Positions 17,178 to 25,981 of a stretch of 64,000 nt of DNA are shown here, piece after piece. The notes beneath the pieces were generated by a model. That model searched no databases. It was not told the DNA's origin and was given only the letters and a program-made list of their open reading frames with translations. The stretch is from Streptomyces sp. B93 (GTDB lineage Bacteria; Actinomycetota; Actinomycetes; Streptomycetales; Streptomycetaceae): assembly GCF_018070565.1 (NCBI RefSeq), contig NZ_JAGPXL010000007.1:62001-126000 (forward strand), given 5' to 3'. Every line of letters begins with the position of its first letter. Position 1 is the first letter of the stretch. Position numbers and translations under genes: made by a program.

Positions 17178-18061
17178 CGGCCCGGCTCCTGCCCGCCCGC
17201 CCCGACCGGCTGGAACTCGGCGAGGGCATCCGCTGGACCGGCGACCGCCTCGTCCTCGTCGACATCCTCACCGGCCGCCTCCTCACCGCCCCGGAGGACC
17301 CGGCGGCGCCCCTGCGCACCCTGGCCCAACTGCCCTTCCCGCTGGGTGCGGTGGCGCCGGTGGCGGACCTGCCCGGCACCTGGCTGACGGCCGCGGACAC
17401 CGGCATCTGCCTCCTCACCCCGGACGGCGGGACGCGCTGGCTGGCCCGCCCCGAGGCGGAGGCCCCGTCGCGCATGCGCATGAACGACGGCACCGCCGAC
17501 CCCACGGGCCGCTTCTGGGCGGGCAGCATGGCGTACGACACCACCGCGGGCGCCGGTTCGCTGTACCGGGTCGACCGGGACGGCACGGTGACCCGCGTCC
17601 TGGAGGGCGTCACCATCCCCAACGGCCCGGCGTTCACCGCCGACGGCCGGACCATGTACCTGGCCGACAGCGCCCGCGGGGTGATCCGCCGCCACCCGGT
17701 CGACCCCGGCACGGGCCGCCTCGGCGACCCCGAGCCGTTCGTCACCGTGACCGACGGCAGCCCCGACGGCATGGCGGTCGACGCGGAGGGCGCGGTGTGG
17801 GTGGCCGTCTGGGGCACCGGGACCGTACGCCGCCACCTGCCCGACGGCACCCTAGACCGCACGGTACGCCTCCCGGCGAGCCAGCCGGCGGGCGTCTGTC
17901 TGGAGGGCGACGCCCTGCACGTCACCACGGCGTCCGTGGGCCTGGAGGCGCCGGGCCCGTACGACGGGGCCCTGTTCACCGTCCGGGTGGGCGTGCCGGG
18001 GGTGCCCGCGGCGCCCTTCCGTCCGGATGCCTCCCTGGCCGCCCGCTGGAGGGCCGTATGA
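17174..18061 (+). CDS. SMP-30/gluconolactonase-type lactonase
   Basis: The 295-residue protein is a six-bladed beta-propeller of the SMP-30/LRE family. The metal ligands are visible: Glu in LGEGIRW near residue 16, Asn in RMNDGTADPTGRFWAG, Asn in TIPNGPAF, and Asp in SPDGMAVD. These enzymes open sugar-acid lactones. Between the aldolase and the kinase, it most likely hydrolyses galactono-lactone made by the dehydrogenase. Start and stop both overlap the neighbouring genes by four bases. Confidence 0.87.
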   Translation: MTARLLPARPDRLELGEGIRWTGDRLVLVDILTGRLLTAPEDPAAPLRTLAQLPFPLGAVAPVADLPGTWLTAADTGICLLTPDGGTRWLARPEAEAPSRMRMNDGTADPTGRFWAGSMAYDTTAGAGSLYRVDRDGTVTRVLEGVTIPNGPAFTADGRTMYLADSARGVIRRHPVDPGTGRLGDPEPFVTVTDGSPDGMAVDAEGAVWVAVWGTGTVRRHLPDGTLDRTVRLPASQPAGVCLEGDALHVTTASVGLEAPGPYDGALFTVRVGVPGVPAAPFRPDASLAARWRAV

Positions 18062-19104
18062 AGCCGTGGCTGCGTGGTGCCGGGCGGGTGGTCTGCGTCG
18101 GGGAGACCATGGCGGCCCTGTCCCCCGATCCTCCCCAGGCACTGGAGAGCGCGGCCCGCTTGAGGCTCTCGGTGGCCGGTGCTGAGTCGAACGTGGCCAT
18201 GTACCTGGCCGACCACGGAGTCCCCGTGGCATGGCTCTCGGCGCTCGGCGACGACGCGCTGGGCAGACGGGTGCGTGCCGCGGTGGCGGCGGCCGGGGTC
18301 GACGTCAGCCATGTCCGCACGGACGCCCACCGCCCCACGGGCCTCATGCTGAAGGACCCCGCGCCGACCGGCACCCGCGTCCACTACTACCGGACGGGCT
18401 CGGCGGCCTCCGCGCTCGGCCCCGGCCTGCTGGACGAGGAGCCCGCCGGCTCGGCGAGCCTCCTGCACTTCACCGGCATCACCGCGGCGCTGTCCCCGTC
18501 CTGCCGGGCACTGCTGGACGCCGCCCTGGCCCCTCCGCCCGCCGGGCGCCCCCACGCGGTCAGCTTCGACGTCAACCACCGCCCCGCCCTGTGGCCCGGG
18601 GACGGCAGCGCGGCGACCGTGCTGCGCGCGCTCGCCGACCGGGCGGACATCGTCTTCGTCGGCCTCGACGAGGCCCAGGCGCTGTGGGGCGCGGACCTCA
18701 CCGGGTCGGCGGTGCGCGCACTGCTGCCCCGCCCCGCCGTCCTGGTCGTCAAGGACGGTGCCCACGCCGCCACGGCCTTCACCGAGGACGGCGTCCACAC
18801 GGTCCCGGCGCTGCGCACCACGGTCGTCGAACCGGTGGGCGCCGGGGACGCCTTCGCCGCGGGCTTCCTCACGGGCCTGCTCCGGGACGTGCCCGTCCCC
18901 CGGGCCCTCAGACTGGGCCACCTCACCGCCGTATCGGCGCTCCAGGTGACGGGTGACCACGGCCCGCTCCCCGACCCCGCGCGGATCGAACGCCTGCTCG
19001 CGCTGCCGGACGACGCGTGGGCGGCCCTCGGGGCGTCCGGCTCCCGGTCCTCCCCGCCGCTCAGTGGACGGCCTCTCCGGAGCGGTCCCCCAGGGCCGCC
19101 GTGA
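18058..19104 (+). CDS. PfkB-family sugar-acid kinase, probable 2-keto-3-deoxygalactonate kinase
   Basis: The ATG at 18058 overlaps the lactonase stop. The 348-residue product has both PfkB signatures: an N-terminal GGAES-like motif (VAGAESNVAMYLADHG) and the C-terminal GAGDAFAAGF with the catalytic Asp. It resembles 2-keto-3-deoxygluconate kinases rather than the E. coli DgoK family, so it would supply KDPGal by a non-homologous enzyme. The last 44 bases overlap the end of the convergent SulP gene, and the C-terminal tail is Pro/Ser-rich and probably disordered. Confidence 0.82.
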   Translation: MKPWLRGAGRVVCVGETMAALSPDPPQALESAARLRLSVAGAESNVAMYLADHGVPVAWLSALGDDALGRRVRAAVAAAGVDVSHVRTDAHRPTGLMLKDPAPTGTRVHYYRTGSAASALGPGLLDEEPAGSASLLHFTGITAALSPSCRALLDAALAPPPAGRPHAVSFDVNHRPALWPGDGSAATVLRALADRADIVFVGLDEAQALWGADLTGSAVRALLPRPAVLVVKDGAHAATAFTEDGVHTVPALRTTVVEPVGAGDAFAAGFLTGLLRDVPVPRALRLGHLTAVSALQVTGDHGPLPDPARIERLLALPDDAWAALGASGSRSSPPLSGRPLRSGPPGPP

Positions 19105-20548
19105 GCCTCGCCCGCTGACCGTCGTCGGCCAGCGCGACCAGCCGGTCCTCGACGTGCGCCGGTAGGTCCTGGATGTCCGTCCCGACGCCGGACCTGTGCG
19201 CGTGGTCGAGGAACGTCAGCAACGCCTTCGCGCCGGACATGTCGACGTAGTCGACGTCCTTCAGGCTCAGCGACAGGCGGGAGCCGTCCGGCCGGTCGCC
19301 GCGCAGGGCTGTGAAGACCCGGTCGACGGAGAGGAAGGAGAGCGGCCCCGCGATGCGATAGGCGCCGTCGCCGGTCCGGACGACCGTGGCACGGCGCCGA
19401 CGCGCCTTCACGGTGTGGATGACGAGCGCCAGGGCGACCCCGACGGCGACCGCCACGGTCAGGTCGAGGACCACCGTGATGATCATCGTCGCGAACATCA
19501 CCACGACGTCCCCCCACGGGGAGACGGGCACCTTGCGCAGGCTCTCCCAGTCGAACATGCCGAACGCGGTGAGGATCAGGATGCCGGACAGCACGGCGAG
19601 GGGGATGTACTGCACGGCGGCGCCGAGCCCGGCGACGAGGACGAGCAGGATGACGCTGTGGGTGGCGGCCGACCAGGCGGTGCGGCCCCCGCTCCGGACG
19701 TTGACCACGGACCTGACGGTGGCGCCCGCGCTCGCCAGCCCGCCGAAGAGGCCGCTGACGGCGTTGCCGATGCCCTGGCCGATCAGTTCCTTGTTGCTGC
19801 GGTGCCGGCCGCCGGTGATGTTGTCCATCACGACCGAGGTCAGCAGCGAGTCGATGGAGCCGAGCAGGGCGATGCTGAGGGCGGCCGGGACGAGGGCGAG
19901 GAGCGACGAACCGCCGAGGTCGGGAACGGTGATCGAGGGCAGCGCTTCGGGGATCCGGCCTATGTAGTCGACGCCCGCGCTGAGCGTGAGCGGTCCGAGG
20001 CGTACGTCCTGGAGCGCCGGGTCCGCCAGCCGCAGCACCGGGGTGAGGGCCAGGAGGGCGATCAGGCTCGCCGGTACCGACCGCACGACCCGGGCGGCGA
20101 CGAGCATGAGCAGGATCGTGCCCGCGACCACCAGGAAGCTCCGCCGCACCTGGTCCAGCTCGCCCAGGATGATGATCAGCGCGATACCGCCCATGAACCC
20201 CGAGACCACCGGGTGGGGTATGTAGCGGATGAGCGAACCGATTCTGCACAGGCCGAACAGGACCTGGAACCCGCCCGCCATGATGAACGCGACGAACGCG
20301 GCGTCGAGTCCGTGCGCGGCGATGACACCGGTCGCTACGACGGTGATGGGGCCCGTGGGTCCGGTCACCTGCGCGGGAGTGCCGCCGAACAGGGCGGCGA
20401 AGAACCCCGCGAAGATCGCGCCGTACAGCCCGACGAGCGCGCCTTCGGGTGTGCCGGTCGCGGTGATGCCGAAGGCGATCGCCAGCGGCAACGCCACTAT
20501 CGCCACGGTCAGGCCGGAGAGAAGCTCTTTGGCGACGCGCTGGAACAT
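19061..20548 (-). CDS. SulP-family anion transporter with STAS domain
   Basis: The start is placed at MFQRVAKELLSGL (20548), preceded by a GGTGGGG site; an upstream in-frame start adds an unlikely Arg-rich tail. The 495-residue protein has a membrane domain with the SulP phrases FAALFGGTPAQVTGPTGP and YIPHPVVSGFMGG, then a cytoplasmic STAS domain with DVDYVDMSGAKALL. Such carriers move sulfate, bicarbonate or other small anions. No carbonic anhydrase is fused, so the ion cannot be told. The 3' end overlaps the sugar kinase gene by 44 bases tail to tail. Confidence 0.9.
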   Translation of the reverse strand: MFQRVAKELLSGLTVAIVALPLAIAFGITATGTPEGALVGLYGAIFAGFFAALFGGTPAQVTGPTGPITVVATGVIAAHGLDAAFVAFIMAGGFQVLFGLCRIGSLIRYIPHPVVSGFMGGIALIIILGELDQVRRSFLVVAGTILLMLVAARVVRSVPASLIALLALTPVLRLADPALQDVRLGPLTLSAGVDYIGRIPEALPSITVPDLGGSSLLALVPAALSIALLGSIDSLLTSVVMDNITGGRHRSNKELIGQGIGNAVSGLFGGLASAGATVRSVVNVRSGGRTAWSAATHSVILLVLVAGLGAAVQYIPLAVLSGILILTAFGMFDWESLRKVPVSPWGDVVVMFATMIITVVLDLTVAVAVGVALALVIHTVKARRRRATVVRTGDGAYRIAGPLSFLSVDRVFTALRGDRPDGSRLSLSLKDVDYVDMSGAKALLTFLDHAHRSGVGTDIQDLPAHVEDRLVALADDGQRARLTAALGDRSGEAVH

Positions 20549-20750
20549 CTGCCCCCACCCTGCTCGACGGCATGCTGACGTCGGCCCATGACGGGCCGCA
20601 TCGCCGACCAGACTTCCCGGCACACCTTGAGCAAAGCTGCCGTATAGGAAGGGTCAAGACAAGACCAAAGATCGCCACGCGAAATCGGCCAACGCGCTCT
20701 TGACAGGCGCGCCGGGCATGGCGTCCTGAACAGGCGGATACCCGCGACCG

Positions 20751-22025
20751 ATGATCCCCAAGGCGCACTCAGTACGGCGGGCGGGGCGGAACCTCGCACG
20801 GGCGACCCCGACGGAACGCCTCACCACTGCCGCACGCGGCGAAGGCCGCGCCCTGGTGGGGGCCGTGCGCGCCGCATGGCGCGGGCCGGGACGGGAGCGG
20901 GACCTGGCCGTGCAGTCGCTGAAGGCCGCGGCGGCGGCCCTGCTGGCCTGGCTGGTGGCCCGCGAGTGGCTCGGCGACCCGATGGCGCTGATGGCCCCGT
21001 GGGTGGCCGTGGTGCTGGTGCAGGCCACCGTGTACAGCTCACTGCGGCAGGCCGGGCAGCAGTTCGCGGCGATCTGCTGCGGGGCACTGCTGGCCTCCGG
21101 CGCGGAGGCACTCACCGGCAGCACCCTGGGCGGACTCGCCCTCTCCGTACCGCTGCTGATGCTGCTGTCGAACTGGCCCCGCTTCGGCGACCAGGGGATC
21201 TACGCGGCCACGACGGCCCTGTTCACGCTCGCCTCCGGAACCGTCAGCGCGGTCGCGGTCGGACACCGGCTGGGGCAGGCGGCGCTGGGCGCGGTCATCG
21301 GGGTCGCCGTGAACGCGCTCGTCCTGCCGCCGATCCACCTTCGGGACGTACGCGAGAACCTCGCGGCGCTCGCCCGGGAGAGCGGCGACGTGCTGCACCT
21401 GGTCGCCGTCGGGCTGCGGCGGCCGGGGTGGGACGACGGGACCTCCGTCGGCTGGCTCGACGCCTCGGCGCGCCTGGAACACCGCCTGGAGGCGCTGCGC
21501 GCGGCCCGTCACTGGAGCCGGGAGAGCCTGCGGCTGACCTACGGCCCGCTGCGCGCCCTGCACCGGGTCCCCGCGGACGTTCCCCCTCCGGAGGAGGACG
21601 AGCGCTTCAGCCGCGTCACCGGACATGTCACGGCGCTGACCCGGTCGCTGGCGGTCGCCGCCGACCCCCGGCGGACGCCCGCCCCGCCCGACACGGCGGC
21701 CCTGGACGCGTACGCACGGCTGCTCGACCTCATCGCGGACACCTGCCACGCGGAGGCCCGCCGTCTGCTGCGCGGCGAAGAGCGTGCCGCGGCCGGGGAC
21801 GGGGAGGCCTTGTCGGCGATGTGGGAGCTGGACCGGCAGCTGAAGTCCGGGCTGCGCGAGCACGCCGGGCAGACCGCCGAGGCGGCCGCGGTGCTGGGCG
21901 CACTGCTCCTCCAGGCCGAGAACCTGTGGGCGGAGGTGCTTCCCGGGACGCAGGAGCAGTCGCACGCCTCACCCCCGGGCAGCACGGAGAGCGGAACATC
22001 GCGGGGCGTCCCGTACTCCGGCTGA
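20751..22025 (+). CDS. FUSC-family membrane protein (aromatic-acid exporter-like)
   Basis: The 424-residue protein has about six hydrophobic helices between residues 55 and 190, starting after the amphipathic [20 protein letters not shown], and a long cytoplasmic helical half. This arrangement and phrases such as [24 protein letters not shown] match the FUSC/ArAE group, which includes exporters of aromatic carboxylic acids. The real substrate is unknown. The C-terminal tail is Ser/Gly-rich. It lies divergent from the SulP gene with about 200 bases between starts. Confidence 0.8.
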   Translation: MIPKAHSVRRAGRNLARATPTERLTTAARGEGRALVGAVRAAWRGPGRERDLAVQSLKAAAAALLAWLVAREWLGDPMALMAPWVAVVLVQATVYSSLRQAGQQFAAICCGALLASGAEALTGSTLGGLALSVPLLMLLSNWPRFGDQGIYAATTALFTLASGTVSAVAVGHRLGQAALGAVIGVAVNALVLPPIHLRDVRENLAALARESGDVLHLVAVGLRRPGWDDGTSVGWLDASARLEHRLEALRAARHWSRESLRLTYGPLRALHRVPADVPPPEEDERFSRVTGHVTALTRSLAVAADPRRTPAPPDTAALDAYARLLDLIADTCHAEARRLLRGEERAAAGDGEALSAMWELDRQLKSGLREHAGQTAEAAAVLGALLLQAENLWAEVLPGTQEQSHASPPGSTESGTSRGVPYSG

Positions 22026-22091
22026 AGCCCTGTGGAGCCTTTCGCCGAGAGGCGACCGCCATCCGCCCCGGCCCCTCGGTGGGCGGGTGGC

Positions 22092-22097
22092 TAGACT
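22092..22097 (+). promoter_or_regulatory. Extended -10 element of a probably leaderless thyA transcript
   Basis: TAGACT ends eight bases before the first thyA GTG (22106) and there is no Shine-Dalgarno sequence. Transcription starting 7-9 bases after the hexamer would begin at or next to the start codon, a common leaderless arrangement in Streptomyces. Confidence 0.5.
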
Positions 22098-22105
22098 CGA
22101 CCGCC

Positions 22106-22903
22106 GTGGTGGACACCCAGTACGAAGACCTGCTGCGGACGGTGCTCGCGTCCGGGACGGCCAAGGGCGACCGGACGGGCACCGGCACCCGGAGTGTCTT
22201 CGGGCACCAGCTGCGCTACGACCTCGCGCGCGGCTTCCCCCTGATCACGACGAAGAAGGTGCACCTCAAGTCCGTCGTGTACGAACTGCTGTGGTTCCTG
22301 CGCGGCGACTCGAACGTGGGGTGGCTAAGGGAGCACGGCGTCACCATCTGGGACGAGTGGGCCGACGCCGAGGGCGATCTCGGCCCGGTCTACGGCGCCC
22401 AGTGGCGCTCCTGGCCCGCTCCGGACGGCACGCACATCGATCAGATCAGCGCCGTACTCGACACGCTGCGCCGCGACCCGGACTCGCGCCGGATGCTGGT
22501 GTCCGCGTGGAACGTGGCCGAACTCGACAAGATGGCACTCGCGCCATGTCACGCGCTCTTCCAGTTCCACGTCGCCGACGGCAGGCTCTCCTGCCAGCTG
22601 TACCAGCGCAGCGCGGACCTGTTCCTCGGCGTCCCCTTCAACATCGCCAGCTACGCCCTGCTCACGCACATGGTGGCGCAGCAGGTCGGTCTCGCACCGG
22701 GCGACTTCATCTGGACCGGCGGTGACTGCCACATCTACGACAACCACGTCGAGCAGGTGACCGAGCAGCTCACGCGCACCCCGTTCGACTTCCCCCGGCT
22801 GCGTCTGCGGCGTGCCGACTCGCTCTTCGACTACGTCTACCCGGATGTACGGCTCATCGACTACCGGCACCATCCGGCCATCAAGGCGCCGGTCGCGGTG
22901 TGA
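22106..22903 (+). CDS. thyA: Thymidylate synthase ThyA
   Basis: The product of about 265 residues is a folate-dependent thymidylate synthase of normal bacterial length. Catalytic Cys sits in [12 protein letters not shown], with the dUMP-binding [20 protein letters not shown] and [11 protein letters not shown]. It methylates dUMP to dTMP using methylene-tetrahydrofolate. Two consecutive GTG codons (22106 and 22109) could start translation; the downstream one gives 264 residues. No dihydrofolate reductase gene follows, unlike the usual thyA-folA pair. Many Streptomyces rely on ThyX instead or as well. Confidence 0.95.
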   Translation: MVDTQYEDLLRTVLASGTAKGDRTGTGTRSVFGHQLRYDLARGFPLITTKKVHLKSVVYELLWFLRGDSNVGWLREHGVTIWDEWADAEGDLGPVYGAQWRSWPAPDGTHIDQISAVLDTLRRDPDSRRMLVSAWNVAELDKMALAPCHALFQFHVADGRLSCQLYQRSADLFLGVPFNIASYALLTHMVAQQVGLAPGDFIWTGGDCHIYDNHVEQVTEQLTRTPFDFPRLRLRRADSLFDYVYPDVRLIDYRHHPAIKAPVAV

Positions 22904-22934
22904 CGGCCGGACCCTGCACCTGTGGGGACAGCGC

Positions 22935-23341
22935 TCAGGGCGCGAGGGAGAAGTAGTTCTCCTCCTCCTGGACGAAGTGCGGGCGCAGGACGGTGTTCAG
23001 GCCGTGGAGGCAGGAGCGCAGGTCGTCGAGTTGTTCGGGGGCCAGGCCACCCTCGGAGTGTGCCAGTTGCAGGTGGGGGGCGACGCGGCGCGAGAGGCGT
23101 TCGATCTCGGTGTGGGCGCGGCTCATGGCCGCGGTGGCCTCGGGGCCACCGCGGGTGCGGGCGAGCGCCGGGTAGAGCTGGTGTTCCTCGGCGTACTCAT
23201 GGGGCAGCAGGCGTTCCGTGAGCAGGCGGTGGGTCTCCTCCACGACGGTCAGCGCCTTGGGGCGGGGGTGTCGGAGAGGCGGTCGGCGGCGTCGCGTACG
23301 GCGTAGAGAACGTCCTGGAGGTCGTCATGCTCGGCGACGAA
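22935..23341 (-). pseudogene. Hemerythrin-domain protein, frameshifted and cut at its 5' end
   Basis: Minus-strand coding matches a hemerythrin-like four-helix protein: EHDDLQDVLYAVRDAADRL, then HRLLTERLLPHEYAEEHQLYP, SRAHTEIERLSRRV and LRPHFVQEEENYF carry the His/Glu iron ligands. The frame breaks near 23258-23267, where one base seems missing from a C-run between TPAP and KALTVVEE. The 5' end stops abruptly at about 23341, where transposase-derived sequence begins, so no proper start codon remains. A shorter open frame from 23243 (102 residues) survives but lacks the first helix. Confidence 0.75.
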
Positions 23342-23858
23342 GCTCGGATCGCGCAGGTCAGCGAGACGACTGTGCGTCGTGGCGTGTCGGAGCTGGAAGC
23401 AGGGGGGCCGGGCCACTGCCGGACGGCCGATTGCGTGCACCAGGCGGAGGCCGCAAGCCGAGGAGCTGACCCGGCAGGGGCACCCGGTGTCCGCGCCGAC
23501 GGTCCGCCGACTGCTCAAGCAGGAGGGCTTCAGCCTGCGGGCGAACGTCAAGACCCTCGATGGTGCCCAGCATCCCGACCGGGATGCCCGGTTCCGCTAC
23601 ATCAACGAGCAGGTCAAACAGCACGGGAGCAGATCGGACGGCTGCCCATGGCCGGCCGCGAATGGCGCCCCAGGGGCGAACCGGTCGAGGTGGAGGACCA
23701 CCACTTCTTCTTCAGCGGCCCGGACGTTCAGCAGGCGATCCCGTACGGGATCTACGACATCACCCGCAACACCGGCTGGGTCAACGTCGGTGTCGACCAC
23801 GACACGTCGGTCTTCGCGGCCGAGTCCATCCGCCGCTGGTGGCGCTGTCGTGATGACG
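23342..23858 (+). pseudogene. ISAzo13-type transposase remnant
   Basis: Plus-strand fragments in changing frames resemble ISAzo13-family transposase: QVSETTVRRGVSELEAGG (about 23354-23407), then GHPVSAPTVRRLLKQEGFSL and HPDRDARFRYINEQ in another frame (to about 23620), then GREWRP and YGIYDITRNTGWVNVG with FAAESIRRWW (to about 23845). The stretch that should hold the first catalytic Asp between YINEQ and GREW is deleted, and the C-terminal half with the remaining acidic residues is absent. It cannot be active. Its left edge abuts the truncated hemerythrin gene. Confidence 0.7.
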
Positions 23859-23860
23859 TC

Positions 23861-24352
23861 CGGAAAGACAACGCCTTCTCACACTCTTCGCGTGTCGGCA
23901 CTGATGCATCTGTGGAGGTTGTGCACCTCGCAAGCCAATCACCGATAGCCGATCCGACAACGCACGAGAGGGTCAGGTATGAGCAGCGCACGCACACGTG
24001 AACGCGGTGCACGGAGGACGCCCTGCCTCCCTTGATCCGGGAAGCCGTGCCCCGGGCCGAGGAAAGTGCGCGGAAGAAACTCCTGTTCTCGTCGACCACT
24101 TTCCCGCCTCGCTCACGGAAGTCGTCCCACGGCCATCCGCGCCGCACCCTGAGCCCCGGCTTCGGGCCAGGACTCCCGGCGGGTCGATTTACCTCTGCGA
24201 CAACACAGTGTGCGCAGCAGGTCGCCCAGTGTGAGTTTTCTGTAACTCCGCTTTGTTCCGGATGACTCGGTCCGGCAATCGACGCTGGCTGAAGTGGTCC
24301 GCACAAGCAGCAGCGAGGCTTCAAGACCTCGACGCCTCGCCTGGAGGACTTC
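23861..24352 (+). other. Non-coding leader region upstream of the Nit1C-type cluster
   Basis: About 490 bases hold no convincing gene. Codon bias is lost and no open frame here resembles a known protein. A somewhat AT-richer stretch at about 24225-24260 is the best place for a promoter. GGAGG at 24343-24347 is the ribosome site of the first cluster gene. Confidence 0.5.
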
Positions 24353-24658
24353 ATGCCTGAGATCTTTTTCCACGTCCGCTGGCCCGACGGCGAGGCCCAG
24401 CGCTGTTACTCCCCCTCCACGATAGTCGAGGACTACTTCACCGCGGGGAGCACGTACGACCTGGCGGACTTCGTCGACCGCAGCCGTGCCGCCCTCGGCA
24501 TCGCCGGTGAACGGGTGAAGGAGAAGTTCGGCTTCTACTGCACCGGTGCATCCGGCCAACTCGCGCAGATCGAGCGCACCGCCTCCGCCTACACCTCCCT
24601 GCCGGGAGCCAAGGTCACCGTTGTGGCTCTGGTCCACGCAGACGGGACCGCGCAGTGA
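24353..24658 (+). CDS. MSMEG_0570-family nitrogen-starvation response protein
   Basis: This 101-residue soluble protein opens with MPEIFFHVRWPDG and contains CYSPSTIVEDYF and KEKFGFYCTGA, the hallmarks of the MSMEG_0570 family. These small proteins occur only with the other members of the cluster and are linked to nitrogen starvation by family name; the biochemical role is unknown. A strong GGAGG precedes the ATG. The stop overlaps the GTG of the next gene, so this is the first cistron of the coupled cluster and marks its upstream end. Confidence 0.88.
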   Translation: MPEIFFHVRWPDGEAQRCYSPSTIVEDYFTAGSTYDLADFVDRSRAALGIAGERVKEKFGFYCTGASGQLAQIERTASAYTSLPGAKVTVVALVHADGTAQ

Positions 24659-25971
24659 GGGCGGCGGTACGGCTGGCCGGATCCCACTATCCGGTGGCGG
24701 TGGTCGGCGGCGGACAGGCAGGCCTGTCGATGAGCTACTGCCTGCGCCAGCGCGGTGTCGAACACGTCGTGATCGAGGCGAACCGAGTGGGACACGAGTG
24801 GCGGGACCGCCGCTGGGACACCTTTTGCCTGGTCACCCCCAACTGGCAGTGCAGACTGCCCGGTTTCCCCTATCAGGGGGACGACCTCCACGGGTTCATG
24901 GTCCGCGACGAGGTCGTGAAGTACCTGGAGGACTACGTTTCCTTCTTCCGGCCGCCCCTGGTGGAGGGCGTGGCCGTCACCAGGCTGCGCCAGGCCGCGA
25001 GCGGAGTGTTCGAACTGGGCACGTCCGACGGGGCCTTCACCGCGGACCAGGTGGTGGTCGCCACCGGCCCCTACCACACCCCGTCCGTGCCCCGGATGGC
25101 CGAACGGCTGCCCGACGGCGTCGAGCAGATCCATTCCTCCCGCTACCGCAGCGCGGACCAGCTCCCGAAGGGGGGTGTCCTGGTGGTGGGCACCGGCCAG
25201 TCCGGCTGCCAGATCGCCGAGGACCTGCACCTCGCCGGCAGGCGTGTCCACCTGGCGGTGGGCAGCGCCCCCCGCGTGGCCCGCTTCTACCGGGGCCGCG
25301 ACTGCGTGGCCTGGCTGGACGACATGGGCCACTACCAGAAGACGATCGACGACTTCCGTGACGCGGACGCCGTGCGTCTGCGCGTCAACCACTACGTCAC
25401 CGGCCGCGACGGCGGCCGCGACATCGACCTGCGGGCCTTCGCCCGCGACGGCATGCGGCTGTACGGACGGCTCACCGGGATCCGCGGTACGGGCCTGGAG
25501 TTCGCCGACGACCTGAAGGCGAACCTGGACCGCGCGGACGCGGTGGCCGAGGACATCAAGGACGCCATCGACGCGTACATCGAGGCGCAGGGGATCGCAG
25601 CACCGCAGGAGCCCCGTTACGTGCCGGTGTGGGAACCCTGCGAGCAGCCGGACCGCCTTGACCTGGAGACGGCCGGTATCGCCTCCGTGGTCTGGTCAAC
25701 GGGCTTCCGCCGCGATTACCGGTGGGTCGAAGCACCCGTCTTCGACGGACGCGGCTACCCGATGCACTGGCGCGGCGCCACCAGCACACCCGGCCTGTAC
25801 TTCCTCGGGCTGCCCTGGCAGTACTCGTGGGGCTCGGGACGCTTCGAGGCGGTGGGCCGGGACGCCGAGTTCCTGGCGGACCACATCGACGCCTCCCGCC
25901 GCGTGGCAGACGTGTGCGGCGCCCTCACGGGTGTGCCGAGCGCGCTTGCCTCCGCGCTGCCCATCGGCTGA
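24655..25971 (+). CDS. MSMEG_0569-family FAD-dependent oxidoreductase
   Basis: From the GTG at 24655 the protein has 438 residues. The FAD-binding GGGQAGLSMSYCL lies at about residues 18-30 and a second Rossmann motif for NADPH, VVGTGQSGCQIAEDL, at about 180-194. The layout resembles flavin monooxygenases and the ATG-like TGFRRDY and PGLYFLGLPWQYSWGS near the C-terminus are usual in this family. It probably oxidises a nitrogen-containing intermediate in the cytoplasm; the substrate is unknown. It corresponds to the flavoprotein (NitH) of Nit1C clusters. Confidence 0.88.
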   Translation: MRAAVRLAGSHYPVAVVGGGQAGLSMSYCLRQRGVEHVVIEANRVGHEWRDRRWDTFCLVTPNWQCRLPGFPYQGDDLHGFMVRDEVVKYLEDYVSFFRPPLVEGVAVTRLRQAASGVFELGTSDGAFTADQVVVATGPYHTPSVPRMAERLPDGVEQIHSSRYRSADQLPKGGVLVVGTGQSGCQIAEDLHLAGRRVHLAVGSAPRVARFYRGRDCVAWLDDMGHYQKTIDDFRDADAVRLRVNHYVTGRDGGRDIDLRAFARDGMRLYGRLTGIRGTGLEFADDLKANLDRADAVAEDIKDAIDAYIEAQGIAAPQEPRYVPVWEPCEQPDRLDLETAGIASVVWSTGFRRDYRWVEAPVFDGRGYPMHWRGATSTPGLYFLGLPWQYSWGSGRFEAVGRDAEFLADHIDASRRVADVCGALTGVPSALASALPIG

Positions 25972-25981
25972 AAGCACCGAC

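Noticed and set aside
24236..24262. Possible GlnR box (GTAAC half-site) upstream of the nitrogen-starvation cluster
   Set aside because: Only one half-site fits; the second GAAAC-type half at six-base spacing is not found.
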